NCBI RefSeq assembly: GCF_007751715.1
Contig: NZ_CP036292.1
Location: 2,418,001 to 2,482,000, forward strand
Direction: 5' to 3'
Origin: Rosistilla oblonga
GTDB lineage: Bacteria; Planctomycetota; Planctomycetia; Pirellulales; Pirellulaceae
Length of the DNA stretch: 64,000 nt
The notes under the pieces were generated by a model that ran no database searches, was not told the DNA's origin, and worked only from the letters and a program-made list of their open reading frames with translations. This document shows, in pieces, positions 8,739 through 17,142 of this stretch. Each line of letters begins with the position of its first letter. Within the stretch, counting starts at the first letter, position 1. The position numbers were made by a program, and so were the translations under genes.

Positions 8739-9827
8739 ATGTTTTTGTACATGGGGTTGTTGGGATCGGCAGATATCTTCGCCCGCTTGGCAGCCAAGTT
8801 GCCAGCGTCAGCCGGCGACTCCGCGGCCAGGCGTGCTGCGATGCGTTACGGTCTCACGACGGGAATCGTCACCGCGGCGGTCTGCGTCCTGTTGGCCTGG
8901 TTCGCGTTGCCCGTCGACAAACGCTACCTCGCTCCGTTGGCTTCGTTAGTCGCACTGACTTTGCCGCTGCAGCACATCCGCTTGGCGGTTCAAGGCGTCG
9001 ATCATGGCCGCGGCTACTTCTACCGCCTCAGTTCGCTGCGAGCCGCCGCGGCCGCATTTTTTCCGCTGCTTCTTTTGGGCATGTGGCTGGCCGGATGGAG
9101 CGAATTACGCGACGTGACCTGGGCTTTTGTCGGCTCCTGCGTCGCCGGCCTGTTATTGTGCCAAGTCGGAATGCGAGGCAGTTGGTTCGGGCCGCCACAA
9201 CAATCGGTGCTCGAATCGCTGAGCGAAAATCGCGGGCTGGCGATTTCGCAGATAGCCGCCGAACTGCTGGATCGGGCCGACCTGTTCCTGATTCTGTTTC
9301 TCGGAACGCTGACCGACCAAGGCTTCTACACCAGCGCGATCCCGATCGCTAGCACGATGATTATCGTCCCCAATGCGTTGGCGTTGTTTTCGTTCCGGCA
9401 TGGTGCCGATCCCAATACTCCGTTGACTGCGGCGGGAGTGACCCGTTTTATCGCGTTAATGTTTGCGGGGCAGATCGCGACCGGATGCCTGTTGGCGATC
9501 GTGATCCCCTACGCCGTGCCGATCCTTTACACACAAGCGTTTACCGGCACCGTGATGTTCGCCTGGTACCTGTTGCCTTCGGGCGGCCTGCGAGGAATGC
9601 TGATGACAGCCGATGGGTACCTTCGCGGCCGCGGAATGCCCACGCCAGGAATCATCGGGCGGATCGTGGCGCTGATGATTCTGATCGGACTGACGTTTGC
9701 ATTGCAACCACGGATGGGAATCTGGAGCATCCCCGTGGCGCTTGCCGCCGGGCAATTCGTCTGCTTGGTGATCGTCTTCTTCGCGATGTATCGCCAAACG
9801 CAAGCGAATTCACAGAACAAGGTCTAG
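8739..9827 (+). CDS. Wzx-like polysaccharide flippase (5' end uncertain)
   Basis: The part following the first standard start codon has 362 residues and about ten hydrophobic segments, with charged short loops, as in polysaccharide-exporting MATE/Wzx transporters that move undecaprenyl-linked repeat units across the inner membrane. The missing first helix and the RLLGPEGRG loop are encoded in the same frame directly upstream (about 8595-8738), so the true protein is longer, probably about 410-440 residues. Either a rare start (ATT at 8514 or similar) is used or the 5' end is frameshifted relative to the small ORF at 8419-8502. It is followed after 42 nt by two glycosyltransferase genes and forms an exopolysaccharide operon with them. 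Confidence 0.75.
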   Translation: MFLYMGLLGSADIFARLAAKLPASAGDSAARRAAMRYGLTTGIVTAAVCVLLAWFALPVDKRYLAPLASLVALTLPLQHIRLAVQGVDHGRGYFYRLSSLRAAAAAFFPLLLLGMWLAGWSELRDVTWAFVGSCVAGLLLCQVGMRGSWFGPPQQSVLESLSENRGLAISQIAAELLDRADLFLILFLGTLTDQGFYTSAIPIASTMIIVPNALALFSFRHGADPNTPLTAAGVTRFIALMFAGQIATGCLLAIVIPYAVPILYTQAFTGTVMFAWYLLPSGGLRGMLMTADGYLRGRGMPTPGIIGRIVALMILIGLTFALQPRMGIWSIPVALAAGQFVCLVIVFFAMYRQTQANSQNKV

Positions 9828-9869
9828 GGAGAACGTGCAGGTGCAACGCACAGGAAAGACGTTTCGATC

Positions 9870-11084
9870 ATGAATACGGAATTGCAATCGCATCCGAAAC
9901 CAACGCACTGCGACGCTCCGGTCGTCGATGCGCGCGTGGTTTTGTTGACGCATTACATTCCGATCTATCAGCTGCCGATCTATCAAGAGCTGTCCCGGCA
10001 GATCCGCGACTTCCACGTGCTGTTGTCGACCGATGTCGAACCGAACCGGCACTTCCAGCCGCGTTGGGAAGGGCTGGACGTGACGCTGCAGAAGACGCTT
10101 ACGCTGCAACGCCATTGGCGACATTCGGCCGGTTTTGACGACACCTTATATGTTCACGTCCCCTACGATACCGGCCGTCAATTACGGCGACTGCAGCCCG
10201 ACATCGTGCTCAGTCTGGAGCTGGGGTTTCGCTCGTTAGCCAGTTCCCTGCATCGGATCTTGCACCGGCGCAGCAAGCTGATTCTGTGTACGTATATGTC
10301 GCAGCATACCGAACAGGGACGGGGGATGATGCGAGCCGCAGCTCGGCGATGGCTGATCGGCCGCGCCGACGCGATCACCTACAACGGCCCCAGTTGCTTC
10401 GATGTGCTCAGCGATCTCGGCGCCGATCCCAAACGACTGTTCCACTTTCCTTACGCGGCCAACCCCGACAGCATCTACACCGGCCCGCTGCAGCCCTCCG
10501 GTTCGCCAAGCGTCACGCGGATGTTGTACATCGGCCAGATGACGCAGCGGAAAGGAGTGGAGGCGATGGTCCAGCAAGTCGTCCGTTATGCGCAGCAGCA
10601 CGCGGAACAAACGTTCCAGTTAACGATGGTGGGTGAGGGACCGTTGCGTGAGTCGTTGAGTGCTGTCGCGACGCCGGCGAATTTGGCGATTGAATTCACC
10701 GGCAATCTGCCCAGCGAGCAATTGCCGACGCTGATGCCGGCGCACGATCTCTTGATCTTTCCGACGCTAGCCGACGAGTGGGGCTTGGTCGTCAATGAAG
10801 CTTTGCATTCGGGGCTGCCAGTGATCGGCAGCCGCTTGGCGCAGGCGAGCACCACGCTTTTGCAAGACGATCGCAACGGCTGGCTTTACGATCCTCGAGA
10901 CGACAACGGTTTGGCTGGCTGTTTGGACCGCTGGCTCGCTTGCGACGTGGCGGCTCGCGCGTCGATGGCCGGAGGCTGCCGCGATTCGGTTCGCGATCGA
11001 ACTCCCGCGTTTGCGGCCTCCGGTTTGATCGACGCCTGCCAATTTGTAATGGGCCATTCAACAAACGATCGATGCGATGATTGA
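9870..11084 (+). CDS. GT4-type glycosyltransferase
   Basis: 404 residues with a GT-B fold. The C-terminal domain has the nucleotide-sugar site of GT4 enzymes: LYIGQMTQRKGVEAM, VGEGPLRESL and the E-x7-E region DEWGLVVNEALHSGLPVIGS. The N-terminal domain starts with VVLLTHYIPIYQLPIYQEL, the glycine-poor acceptor-side Rossmann strand. It probably adds one sugar to a lipid-linked repeat unit on the cytoplasmic face. Donor and acceptor cannot be read from the sequence. Its 3' end overlaps the next glycosyltransferase gene by 8 bp, indicating co-transcription. Confidence 0.88.
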   Translation: MNTELQSHPKPTHCDAPVVDARVVLLTHYIPIYQLPIYQELSRQIRDFHVLLSTDVEPNRHFQPRWEGLDVTLQKTLTLQRHWRHSAGFDDTLYVHVPYDTGRQLRRLQPDIVLSLELGFRSLASSLHRILHRRSKLILCTYMSQHTEQGRGMMRAAARRWLIGRADAITYNGPSCFDVLSDLGADPKRLFHFPYAANPDSIYTGPLQPSGSPSVTRMLYIGQMTQRKGVEAMVQQVVRYAQQHAEQTFQLTMVGEGPLRESLSAVATPANLAIEFTGNLPSEQLPTLMPAHDLLIFPTLADEWGLVVNEALHSGLPVIGSRLAQASTTLLQDDRNGWLYDPRDDNGLAGCLDRWLACDVAARASMAGGCRDSVRDRTPAFAASGLIDACQFVMGHSTNDRCDD

Positions 11085-11883
11085 TTCGGGAAAACACAGT
11101 GTGATCGGCGTCAATGTCGATGCGGTCGACTATGAAGCCGCCGTTGCCAAGATCATGCATGCAGCGATCGAGCGGCAATCGATGTCGGTCACGGCATTGG
11201 CGGTGCATGGCGTGATGACCGGCTATTTGGATCGCGAGCAGAACTATCGGCTGAATCGATTCGATTTGGTCTGCCCCGATGGGCAACCGGTCCGTTGGGC
11301 GCTGAACCTGTTGCACGGCTGTGGGCTCAGCGACCGCGTCTACGGGCCCGAATTGACGCTGCGGTTGTGCCAGGCGTGCGTCGAACAACAGCAATCGATT
11401 TTCCTGTTCGGCGGGACCGACGAGATGAATGCGGTTTTGATCGACAAGCTGGCCGAGAAGTTTCCCGGACTGAAAGTCGCTGGCGCACGAGCCTCTCGTT
11501 TTCGGACGCTCTCTCCGGAGGAGTGTTCCGAACTGGCCGACGAGATCAACGCCAGCGGTGCCAGTTTGTGTTTCGTCGGGATCGGATGCCCACGGCAGGA
11601 AACGTTTGCGTTTGAAATGCGCGATCGGATCTCGATGCCACTGATCGCAGTGGGGGCTGCGTTTGCGTTTCATGCCAACCTGCTGCCGCAGGCACCTCCT
11701 TGGATGCAACGCGCCGGGCTGGAGTGGCTGTTTCGTCTCGTCAAAGAGCCGACGCGACTGTGGCGTCGCTATCTGTACCTCAATCCGCTGTACCTAAGCT
11801 TGTTGGCCTTGCAACGGCTGGGTATCTTCAAAGGCCGTACCGACGACGGCACTCCGCCCCAGCAAGAGGTTTTGTTTGGGTGA
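11077..11883 (+). CDS. WecG/TagA/CpsF-family glycosyltransferase
   Basis: 268 residues, normal for the GT26 family that transfers ManNAc, ManNAcA or glucose to lipid-linked acceptors. The family pattern is clear: NRFDLVCPDGQPVRWALN near residue 67, VYGPELTLRL, IFLFGGTDEMN, a Gly-poor helix and GIGCPRQETFAFE, then VGAAFAFHANLLPQAPPWMQ and a basic membrane-associating C-terminus (RLWRRYLYLNPLYL). The catalytic Asp is expected in the CPDG motif. It overlaps the GT4 gene by 8 bp and is the last gene of the exopolysaccharide run. Confidence 0.9.
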   Translation: MIDSGKHSVIGVNVDAVDYEAAVAKIMHAAIERQSMSVTALAVHGVMTGYLDREQNYRLNRFDLVCPDGQPVRWALNLLHGCGLSDRVYGPELTLRLCQACVEQQQSIFLFGGTDEMNAVLIDKLAEKFPGLKVAGARASRFRTLSPEECSELADEINASGASLCFVGIGCPRQETFAFEMRDRISMPLIAVGAAFAFHANLLPQAPPWMQRAGLEWLFRLVKEPTRLWRRYLYLNPLYLSLLALQRLGIFKGRTDDGTPPQQEVLFG

Positions 11884-11892
11884 ACGGCCCGC

Positions 11893-12117
11893 GATCGTTT
11901 AACCGCGGTGGCAACGCCCCGCGCGTTTCGGTCGGCTGAAACCTCGATTCCAACGCGCGGCCCGTTGGGCACGCGGTTAAACCCAATATTACTAGCACGA
12001 AGCGCAAGCGAGTGAAATCGTGAACGAGATCGTTTAACCGCGGTGGCAACGCCCCGCGCGTTTCGGTCGGCTGAAACCTCGACTCCAACGCGCGGCCCGT
12101 TGGGCACGCGGATAAAC
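11893..12117. repeat. Tandem pair of a 90-bp palindromic element
   Basis: Two nearly identical 90-bp copies (11893-11982 and 12028-12117) 135 bp apart. Each begins with GATCGTTTAACCGCGG and ends with a GCACGCGGTTAAAC-like arm, so the ends pair with each other. A half-copy of the repeat seen at 4128-4148 lies between them (about 11993-12014), and a half-copy of this element lies at 6021-6049. The stretch from 11884 to 12233 contains no gene. Confidence 0.85.
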
Positions 12118-12233
12118 TAAGCTGTCACGTGGTGCCGCAAAAAACTAAACCATCCTTTTAAAAGATCGATCCCTTCGATCGTGTTCCGCAGCGATTGCGT
12201 CGCTGTATGGCGAGACGTTGGGCCGACATCAAT

Positions 12234-12956
12234 ATGCCCAATAAAACCGCTACTCGATTGATCGAAGCTGCCGCGAACCTGGCCGATGAAGTCGACCGAT
12301 TGTTGTTCGCCGAACCGGTGACGCACGTCTACAACCCGCTGCGGTATGCCGCCGCGGCGCATCGGATGTATCTGTCGCGATACGCCAAACCGACCTGCAA
12401 GGTTCTGCTGTTGGGAATGAATCCCGGGCCGTGGGGGATGTCGCAGACCGGCGTTCCGTTTGGCGAGATCGATGCGGTGCGGAACTGGATGAAGATCGAA
12501 ACCGAAGTCGAAAAGCCCGATCCCGAACATCCGAAGCGGCCGATCGAAGGGTTCGCTTGCCAACGCAGCGAGGTCTCCGGACGTCGCCTGTGGGGACTGT
12601 TTGCCGAACGTTTTCCCGATCCCAAAGATTTTTTCAAGACGCACTTTGTGGCCAACTATTGCCCGCTGGTCTTCATGGAAGCGTCGGCTCGGAACGTGAC
12701 TCCCGACAAGTTATCCAAAGCCGAACGGGGCGCGTTGGAACAGGTCTGCGACGCGCATTTGGCTGAAGTGATCGAGGCTCTCGATCCGACTTGGGTTGTG
12801 GGAGTCGGTGCGTTTGCTGAAAAATGTGCCGGCCGCGTGCTGACGGGAGATCGCAAATTGGCGAAAATCTTACACCCCAGCCCCGCCAGCCCTGCTGCCA
12901 ACCGAGGCTGGGCCGAAGCGGCGACCAAGCAACTCGAAGACCTCCAGATTTGGTGA
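12234..12956 (+). CDS. SMUG1-type uracil-DNA glycosylase
   Basis: 240 residues from the ATG at 12234. Base-excision repair enzyme that removes uracil and oxidised pyrimidines. Motif 1 is GMNPGPWGMSQTGVPFGE, the SMUG1 signature with the catalytic Asn; motif 2 is HPSPASPAANRGW, containing the catalytic His and the wedge residues. A third family segment, VANYCPLVFMEASARN, lies between them. The upstream in-frame ATG at 12195 would add a basic extension that falls inside the preceding repeat region and is unlikely. A gene of unknown function follows after 4 nt, so the two are probably co-transcribed. Confidence 0.9.
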   Translation: MPNKTATRLIEAAANLADEVDRLLFAEPVTHVYNPLRYAAAAHRMYLSRYAKPTCKVLLLGMNPGPWGMSQTGVPFGEIDAVRNWMKIETEVEKPDPEHPKRPIEGFACQRSEVSGRRLWGLFAERFPDPKDFFKTHFVANYCPLVFMEASARNVTPDKLSKAERGALEQVCDAHLAEVIEALDPTWVVGVGAFAEKCAGRVLTGDRKLAKILHPSPASPAANRGWAEAATKQLEDLQIW

Positions 12957-12960
12957 AGCG

Positions 12961-13527
12961 ATGATTTCTATGACCGAAGATTTTTGTTCGCTGCCGCTGC
13001 CGCAGGAACTCGTCGACGCAATCGCTGGGTCGCAATTGCCAGGCCTGGGCGACGGCCCCGCCAATCCGGCGATCGTCGATTGGATCAGCGGCAATCGGCT
13101 GCAGGATTCTCAAGGAAAACCGCACGACCGCGACGCGGCCGCCTGCTGCGACAGCGGTTTGTGGTTGCTGGCGGGCGATCTCGACCGATCGCACTCGATC
13201 AGCCAGGATATCCACACCGCCGACGGCAGCTTTTGGCATGGCATCATGCATCGCCGCGAGCACGACTTTGGCAACGCAAAATATTGGTTCCGCAATGTCG
13301 GAACCCATCCAGCGTTCGAGACCTTGGCCGAGGCCGCAGCGCCGTTGATGACCGATCAGACCGCGTCTCTGATCGCCGACGACCGCTGGGATCCCTACGC
13401 GATGGTCGACCTGTGCCAGCAAGCGGTTCGCAGCGGCGGCGATTTGCAGTCGCAGTGTCAACAGCTGGCTTGGCTGGAGTGGCAGGTGCTGTTCGCAGCC
13501 AATTTCCGCTACGCTTTTATGGACTAA
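12961..13527 (+). CDS. Hypothetical protein co-transcribed with SMUG1 gene
   Basis: 188 residues, acidic, soluble. A second ATG (12970) is possible. Recognisable segments are a CCDSGLWLLAGDLDRSHSISQ stretch (shown in part), SFWHGIMHRREHDFGNAKYW and WLEWQVLFAANF near the C-terminus. The HxxxHRRE/HDF cluster suggests a metal or phosphate site, but I do not recognise a family. It starts 4 nt after the SMUG1 stop codon, so a connection to DNA repair is possible but unproven. Confidence 0.65.
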   Translation: MISMTEDFCSLPLPQELVDAIAGSQLPGLGDGPANPAIVDWISGNRLQDSQGKPHDRDAAACCDSGLWLLAGDLDRSHSISQDIHTADGSFWHGIMHRREHDFGNAKYWFRNVGTHPAFETLAEAAAPLMTDQTASLIADDRWDPYAMVDLCQQAVRSGGDLQSQCQQLAWLEWQVLFAANFRYAFMD

Positions 13528-13539
13528 TCCGCAGCGCGC

Positions 13540-13665
13540 AAGCGGCTTGTCGGTTTAGTCACAACGAGCTTCATTGCATTAGCCGTTTGGGCGTTAGCCC
13601 CGGTTTAGTGGCAGCGGAACCGGGGCTAACGCCCAATCGGCTGATTAAACCGACAAGCTGCAAGC
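13540..13665. repeat. Long palindromic intergenic repeat, copy 1
   Basis: A nested inverted repeat: outer arms AAGCGGCTTGTCGGTTTA and its complement, inner arms GGGCGTTAGCCCCGGTT and its complement. A second copy lies at 54424-54554 in the opposite orientation. It fills most of the gap before the IlvD/Edd gene. Confidence 0.85.
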
Positions 13666-13698
13666 CCCTTTTTTCCGCCTCCAACCAAGCAACCGATC

Positions 13699-15435
13699 AT
13701 GAGTCAGCGACCACGCAAGACGCCCGAACAACTCCGCAGCTACCGCTACTTCGGCCCCGACGACCTGCGTTCCTTCGGGCATCGGTCGCGTCAGAAGCAA
13801 GCCGGGTTTGCAACCGAGGAGTTTAAAGACAAGCCGGTTATCGGGATCTTGAACACCTGGAACGATCTGATTTCGTGCCACGCCCACTTCCGCCAGCGGG
13901 CCGAAGACGTCAAGCGAGGCGTTTGGCAGGCGGGTGGATTTCCCGTCGAGATTCCCGTGATGGGACTCAGCGAAACATTCATGAAGCCGACCTCGATGTA
14001 CTATCGCAATCTGTTGGCGATGGAGACCGAAGAGACGCTGCGGACCTATCCGTTGGACGCAGTGATCTTGATGGGAGGCTGCGACAAGACGACGCCGGCG
14101 ATGTTGATGGGAGCTCGCAGCGTCGATATCCCCAGCATCTTCATGCCGGGCGGGCCGATGTCGCGGACCAGTTGGCGCGGCGAACCGCTGGGGAGCGGTA
14201 GCGACGTTTGGAAGTATTGGGATCAACGCGGCGCGGGGCGTCTGTCGTGCGAAGCCTGGTGCGAATTGGAAGACCACATCGCCGCATCGCCCGGCCACTG
14301 CATGACGATGGGAACCGCATCGACGATGACGGCGATCGCCGAAACGATGGGGCTGTGTCTGCCCGGATCCTCGTCGGTTCCCGCGACGCATTCGTCTCAC
14401 TCGCGGATGGCATCGGCCACCGGATCCCGCGCCGTCGAACTCGCTTGGTTGGACATCAAGCCGTCGGAGTTCATGACCCCCGAATCGTTCGACAATGCGA
14501 TCACCGCGTTGATGGCGATCGGCGGATCGACCAACGCGATCGTTCACTTGATGGCTTTGGCCGGACGAGCCGAGGTGCCGTTGACGCTGGAACGCTTCGA
14601 CGAGATCTCGCAGAAGACGCCTGTCGTCGGCAACTTGCGTCCGGCTGGAAAATACGTGATGGCCGATCTGTTTGATGCTGGCGGGCTGCAAGGGCTGCTG
14701 CATCGGATCGGCGACCTGTTGAATCTCGATTGCCCCAATGTCGCCGGGACGACGCTGGGGGAAGCGATCGAAGGCGCGGAGGTGTACGACGAGGATGTGA
14801 TTCGTCCGCGCTCGAATCCGCTGAGCGAATCGAGCAGCCTAGCCGTGCTGCGCGGCAACTTGGCTCCCGACGGTTGCGTGATCAAACCGCCAGCGGCTGA
14901 GAAACATTTGTTGCAGCATCGCGGGCCGGCAGCCGTCTTCAAGAACTACCCCGATCTGAAGGCTCGGATTCATGATCCCGCCTTGGGACTGACCGCAAAC
15001 CATGTGATCGTCTTGCAAAACGCAGGTCCCTTGGGCGCTCCGGGGATTCCCGAATGGGGCATGCTGCCGATTCCAAAATATCTGCTGGAACAGGGCGTGA
15101 CCGATATGGTCCGGATCTCCGACGCGCGGATGAGCGGCACCAGTTACGGCGCGTGCGTGCTGCACGTGGCACCGGAATCGTTTGTCGGCGGACCGCTAGC
15201 GTTTGTCCAAGATGGCGACATGATTCGTTTGGATGTCGCCGGGCGGCAGATCGAACTAGAGATCAGCGACGAGGAACTCGCCAGCCGCCGCAGCGGTTGG
15301 ACGCAGCCGGAGAACAAGTTCACTCGCGGTTACGGCAAGCTGTACTTCGAACAGACGACGCAGGCCGATCTCGGCTGCGACTTCCGCTTCTTGCACGCCG
15401 ATGGCAGCCAAGATCCAGATCCCGAGATCTATTAG
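13699..15435 (+). CDS. IlvD/Edd-family sugar-acid dehydratase
   Basis: 578 residues, full length for the [2Fe-2S] dehydratase family. The N-terminus (RSYRYFGPDDLRSFGHRSR) is that of the sugar-acid branch (L-arabinonate/D-xylonate-type dehydratases) rather than of housekeeping dihydroxy-acid dehydratase. Cluster ligands are seen as DLISCHAHF, MGGCDKTTPA and SPGHCMTMGTASTM; the C-terminal swivel domain contains DARMSGTSYGACVLHVAPE, with the catalytic Ser region. It would convert an aldonate to a 2-keto-3-deoxy acid in the cytoplasm. Isolated from other sugar genes here; substrate is not determinable by eye. Confidence 0.85.
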   Translation: MSQRPRKTPEQLRSYRYFGPDDLRSFGHRSRQKQAGFATEEFKDKPVIGILNTWNDLISCHAHFRQRAEDVKRGVWQAGGFPVEIPVMGLSETFMKPTSMYYRNLLAMETEETLRTYPLDAVILMGGCDKTTPAMLMGARSVDIPSIFMPGGPMSRTSWRGEPLGSGSDVWKYWDQRGAGRLSCEAWCELEDHIAASPGHCMTMGTASTMTAIAETMGLCLPGSSSVPATHSSHSRMASATGSRAVELAWLDIKPSEFMTPESFDNAITALMAIGGSTNAIVHLMALAGRAEVPLTLERFDEISQKTPVVGNLRPAGKYVMADLFDAGGLQGLLHRIGDLLNLDCPNVAGTTLGEAIEGAEVYDEDVIRPRSNPLSESSSLAVLRGNLAPDGCVIKPPAAEKHLLQHRGPAAVFKNYPDLKARIHDPALGLTANHVIVLQNAGPLGAPGIPEWGMLPIPKYLLEQGVTDMVRISDARMSGTSYGACVLHVAPESFVGGPLAFVQDGDMIRLDVAGRQIELEISDEELASRRSGWTQPENKFTRGYGKLYFEQTTQADLGCDFRFLHADGSQDPDPEIY

Positions 15436-15609
15436 GTTTAGATTGAATGACAATTACCCGCAGTTGTTCGCAGTGGCGATGGCTTTGAGGTCGTCGGAAG
15501 CAAACGAACCTCGCGATCGCCCCGCGACAGCTTTGGCAATCATTCCTCAGGGGCTTCATTGGGTTTGACCGAAAGTGACTCACTCTCCGCAGAAGCAAAT
15601 CACCTGGTC

Positions 15610-16656
15610 CTAAGCCAGATGAGCTTCCGACAACGGAGTGCCGCGACCGATGGCTGTCGCTGCCTTTCGTTTTAAAACGCGTTCCAGGTGTTTGGGGGCC
15701 AAACCGTATCCGGGACGAATCGAGCGTACGTTCTGCCTCGTGAACGGTTCTCCGGGGGCTACGTCGTTGACGACGAACAGCGACCGTCTAAAGACCTTGC
15801 TGGACTGTTCCTTGTCGGTGAGTTGATAGTTGACGGTTCCAATCGCCTTTTCCGTCGTCCTCACCGAATCGACGAGCTGGCGGAATTCCGCAGGCTCTAG
15901 CGAAAACGCGCTGTCGGGCCCCGGTTGTGATCGTGACAAGGTGACATGCTTTTCGATAATGCATGCCCCAAGCGAAACAGCAGCCACGGGAACGGAGATT
16001 CCCAGCGTATGATCCGACAACCCTGTTGGTACATCAAAGGCTTCCGCCAAGTGCGGAATGGTGCGCAGGTTCATCGATTCGGGAGGCGAAGGGTAGGCAC
16101 TTGTGCACTTCAACAAGGCTAACGGCACCCCCGCCTGTTTCACGACGTCAACCGCTTCGGCGATTTCGGCAAGGGTCCCCATTCCGGTCGACATGATGAT
16201 CGGACGCCCCTTCGACGCGACGTATTGAATCAGGGGCAGGTCGATCAGTTCGAAGGAAGCGATCTTGTAGCAAGGCGGGTCGAGTGTTTCCAAAAAATCC
16301 ACAGACGTCTTGTCAAATGGTGTGGAAAAACAATCCATCCCCAGATCACGGGCAAGCTGAAACAGTGCGGAATGCCACTCCCACGGCGTATGCGCTTCCT
16401 GATACAGATCGTGCAGGGTCCGACCCTGCCAAAGCGTTCCTTCGCCCACGCGAAACTCGGGCCGGTCCGAGTCGATTGTAAGCGTATCGGCGGTGTAGGT
16501 TTGCAGTTTCACGGCATCCGCCCCGGCATCCTTCATTGCCCGAACGACGTCCAGGGCCTGATCCAAGCTTCCTCCGTGATTGGCTGAAAGTTCGGCAATT
16601 AGATAAGTTGATAAGCCGGGAGCGATGTCGCGGGAATTAAGTGTAAATTGCTTCAT
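15610..16656 (-). CDS. pseI: Pseudaminic acid synthase
   Basis: 348 residues from the ATG at 16656, which gives the family N-terminus MKQFTLNSRDIAPG. It condenses 2,4-diacetamido-2,4,6-trideoxy-L-altrose with phosphoenolpyruvate to pseudaminic acid. The NeuB-type barrel shows AELSANHGGSLDQAL, DAVKLQTYTADTLTID, STPFDKTSVDFLE and LSDHTLG, and the C-terminal SAF (antifreeze-like) domain shows VRSIRPGYGLAPKHLERVL. TLTIDSD and the GEGTLWQGRTLHDLY insert match PseI better than sialic-acid NeuB. Last gene of the six-gene operon, 1 nt after the acetyltransferase stop. Confidence 0.92.
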   Translation of the reverse strand: MKQFTLNSRDIAPGLSTYLIAELSANHGGSLDQALDVVRAMKDAGADAVKLQTYTADTLTIDSDRPEFRVGEGTLWQGRTLHDLYQEAHTPWEWHSALFQLARDLGMDCFSTPFDKTSVDFLETLDPPCYKIASFELIDLPLIQYVASKGRPIIMSTGMGTLAEIAEAVDVVKQAGVPLALLKCTSAYPSPPESMNLRTIPHLAEAFDVPTGLSDHTLGISVPVAAVSLGACIIEKHVTLSRSQPGPDSAFSLEPAEFRQLVDSVRTTEKAIGTVNYQLTDKEQSSKVFRRSLFVVNDVAPGEPFTRQNVRSIRPGYGLAPKHLERVLKRKAATAIGRGTPLSEAHLA

Positions 16657-16657
16657 T

Positions 16658-17119
16658 TTATGATTGTGTTGTGAGGTCACGATAATAGGTACGCCATCGT
16701 CCATCGTCTTGAATCAGTCGAAAGCCGGCGGCTTCTGCAATCTTTTGTGATCCCGTATTGTCGCTGCGAGTTACGGCTTTGATCGGCGACTTGACGGCGC
16801 CAACGGCAGCCATCACCATGCGTTTTCCGAGGCCCTTGCCCCGAGCCTCGGGGGCGACCGTCCATGAAATCTCAGAGACCTCGTCGAGGTCCAGTCTTAC
16901 CGTTCCGATCGGCCTGCAGTCGATCTCCGCGATCAGCAGCATTCGTTTGTCGCTGCCAAGCGAATGCTGCATCCACTTTTGATGCGACTCATGATCCACA
17001 GCCGCCGTGTTGCGACTTGCATTGCGGGTCGCCGGATGGTTTCTCCATTGCATCAGCAAATGCAGATCATCCATCGTGGCATCGCGTAAAACGATCTGGT
17101 CGGTTGTCGGTGGAGGCAT
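16658..17119 (-). CDS. pseH: GNAT acetyltransferase, probable PseH
   Basis: 153 residues with the GNAT fold. It starts with IVLRDATMDDLHLLMQWRN and has the acetyl-CoA loop in PEARGKGLGKRMVM, followed by a terminal NTGSQKIAEAAGFRLI helix-strand typical of small-molecule N-acetyltransferases. By position between pseG and pseI it should acetylate the 4-amino group of UDP-4-amino-4,6-dideoxy-AltNAc. Assignment rests on the fold plus its place in an otherwise complete pathway operon. Confidence 0.85.
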   Translation of the reverse strand: MPPPTTDQIVLRDATMDDLHLLMQWRNHPATRNASRNTAAVDHESHQKWMQHSLGSDKRMLLIAEIDCRPIGTVRLDLDEVSEISWTVAPEARGKGLGKRMVMAAVGAVKSPIKAVTRSDNTGSQKIAEAAGFRLIQDDGRWRTYYRDLTTQS

Positions 17120-17142
17120 TTGCCAGCTAGTTGTTTAGGGAA

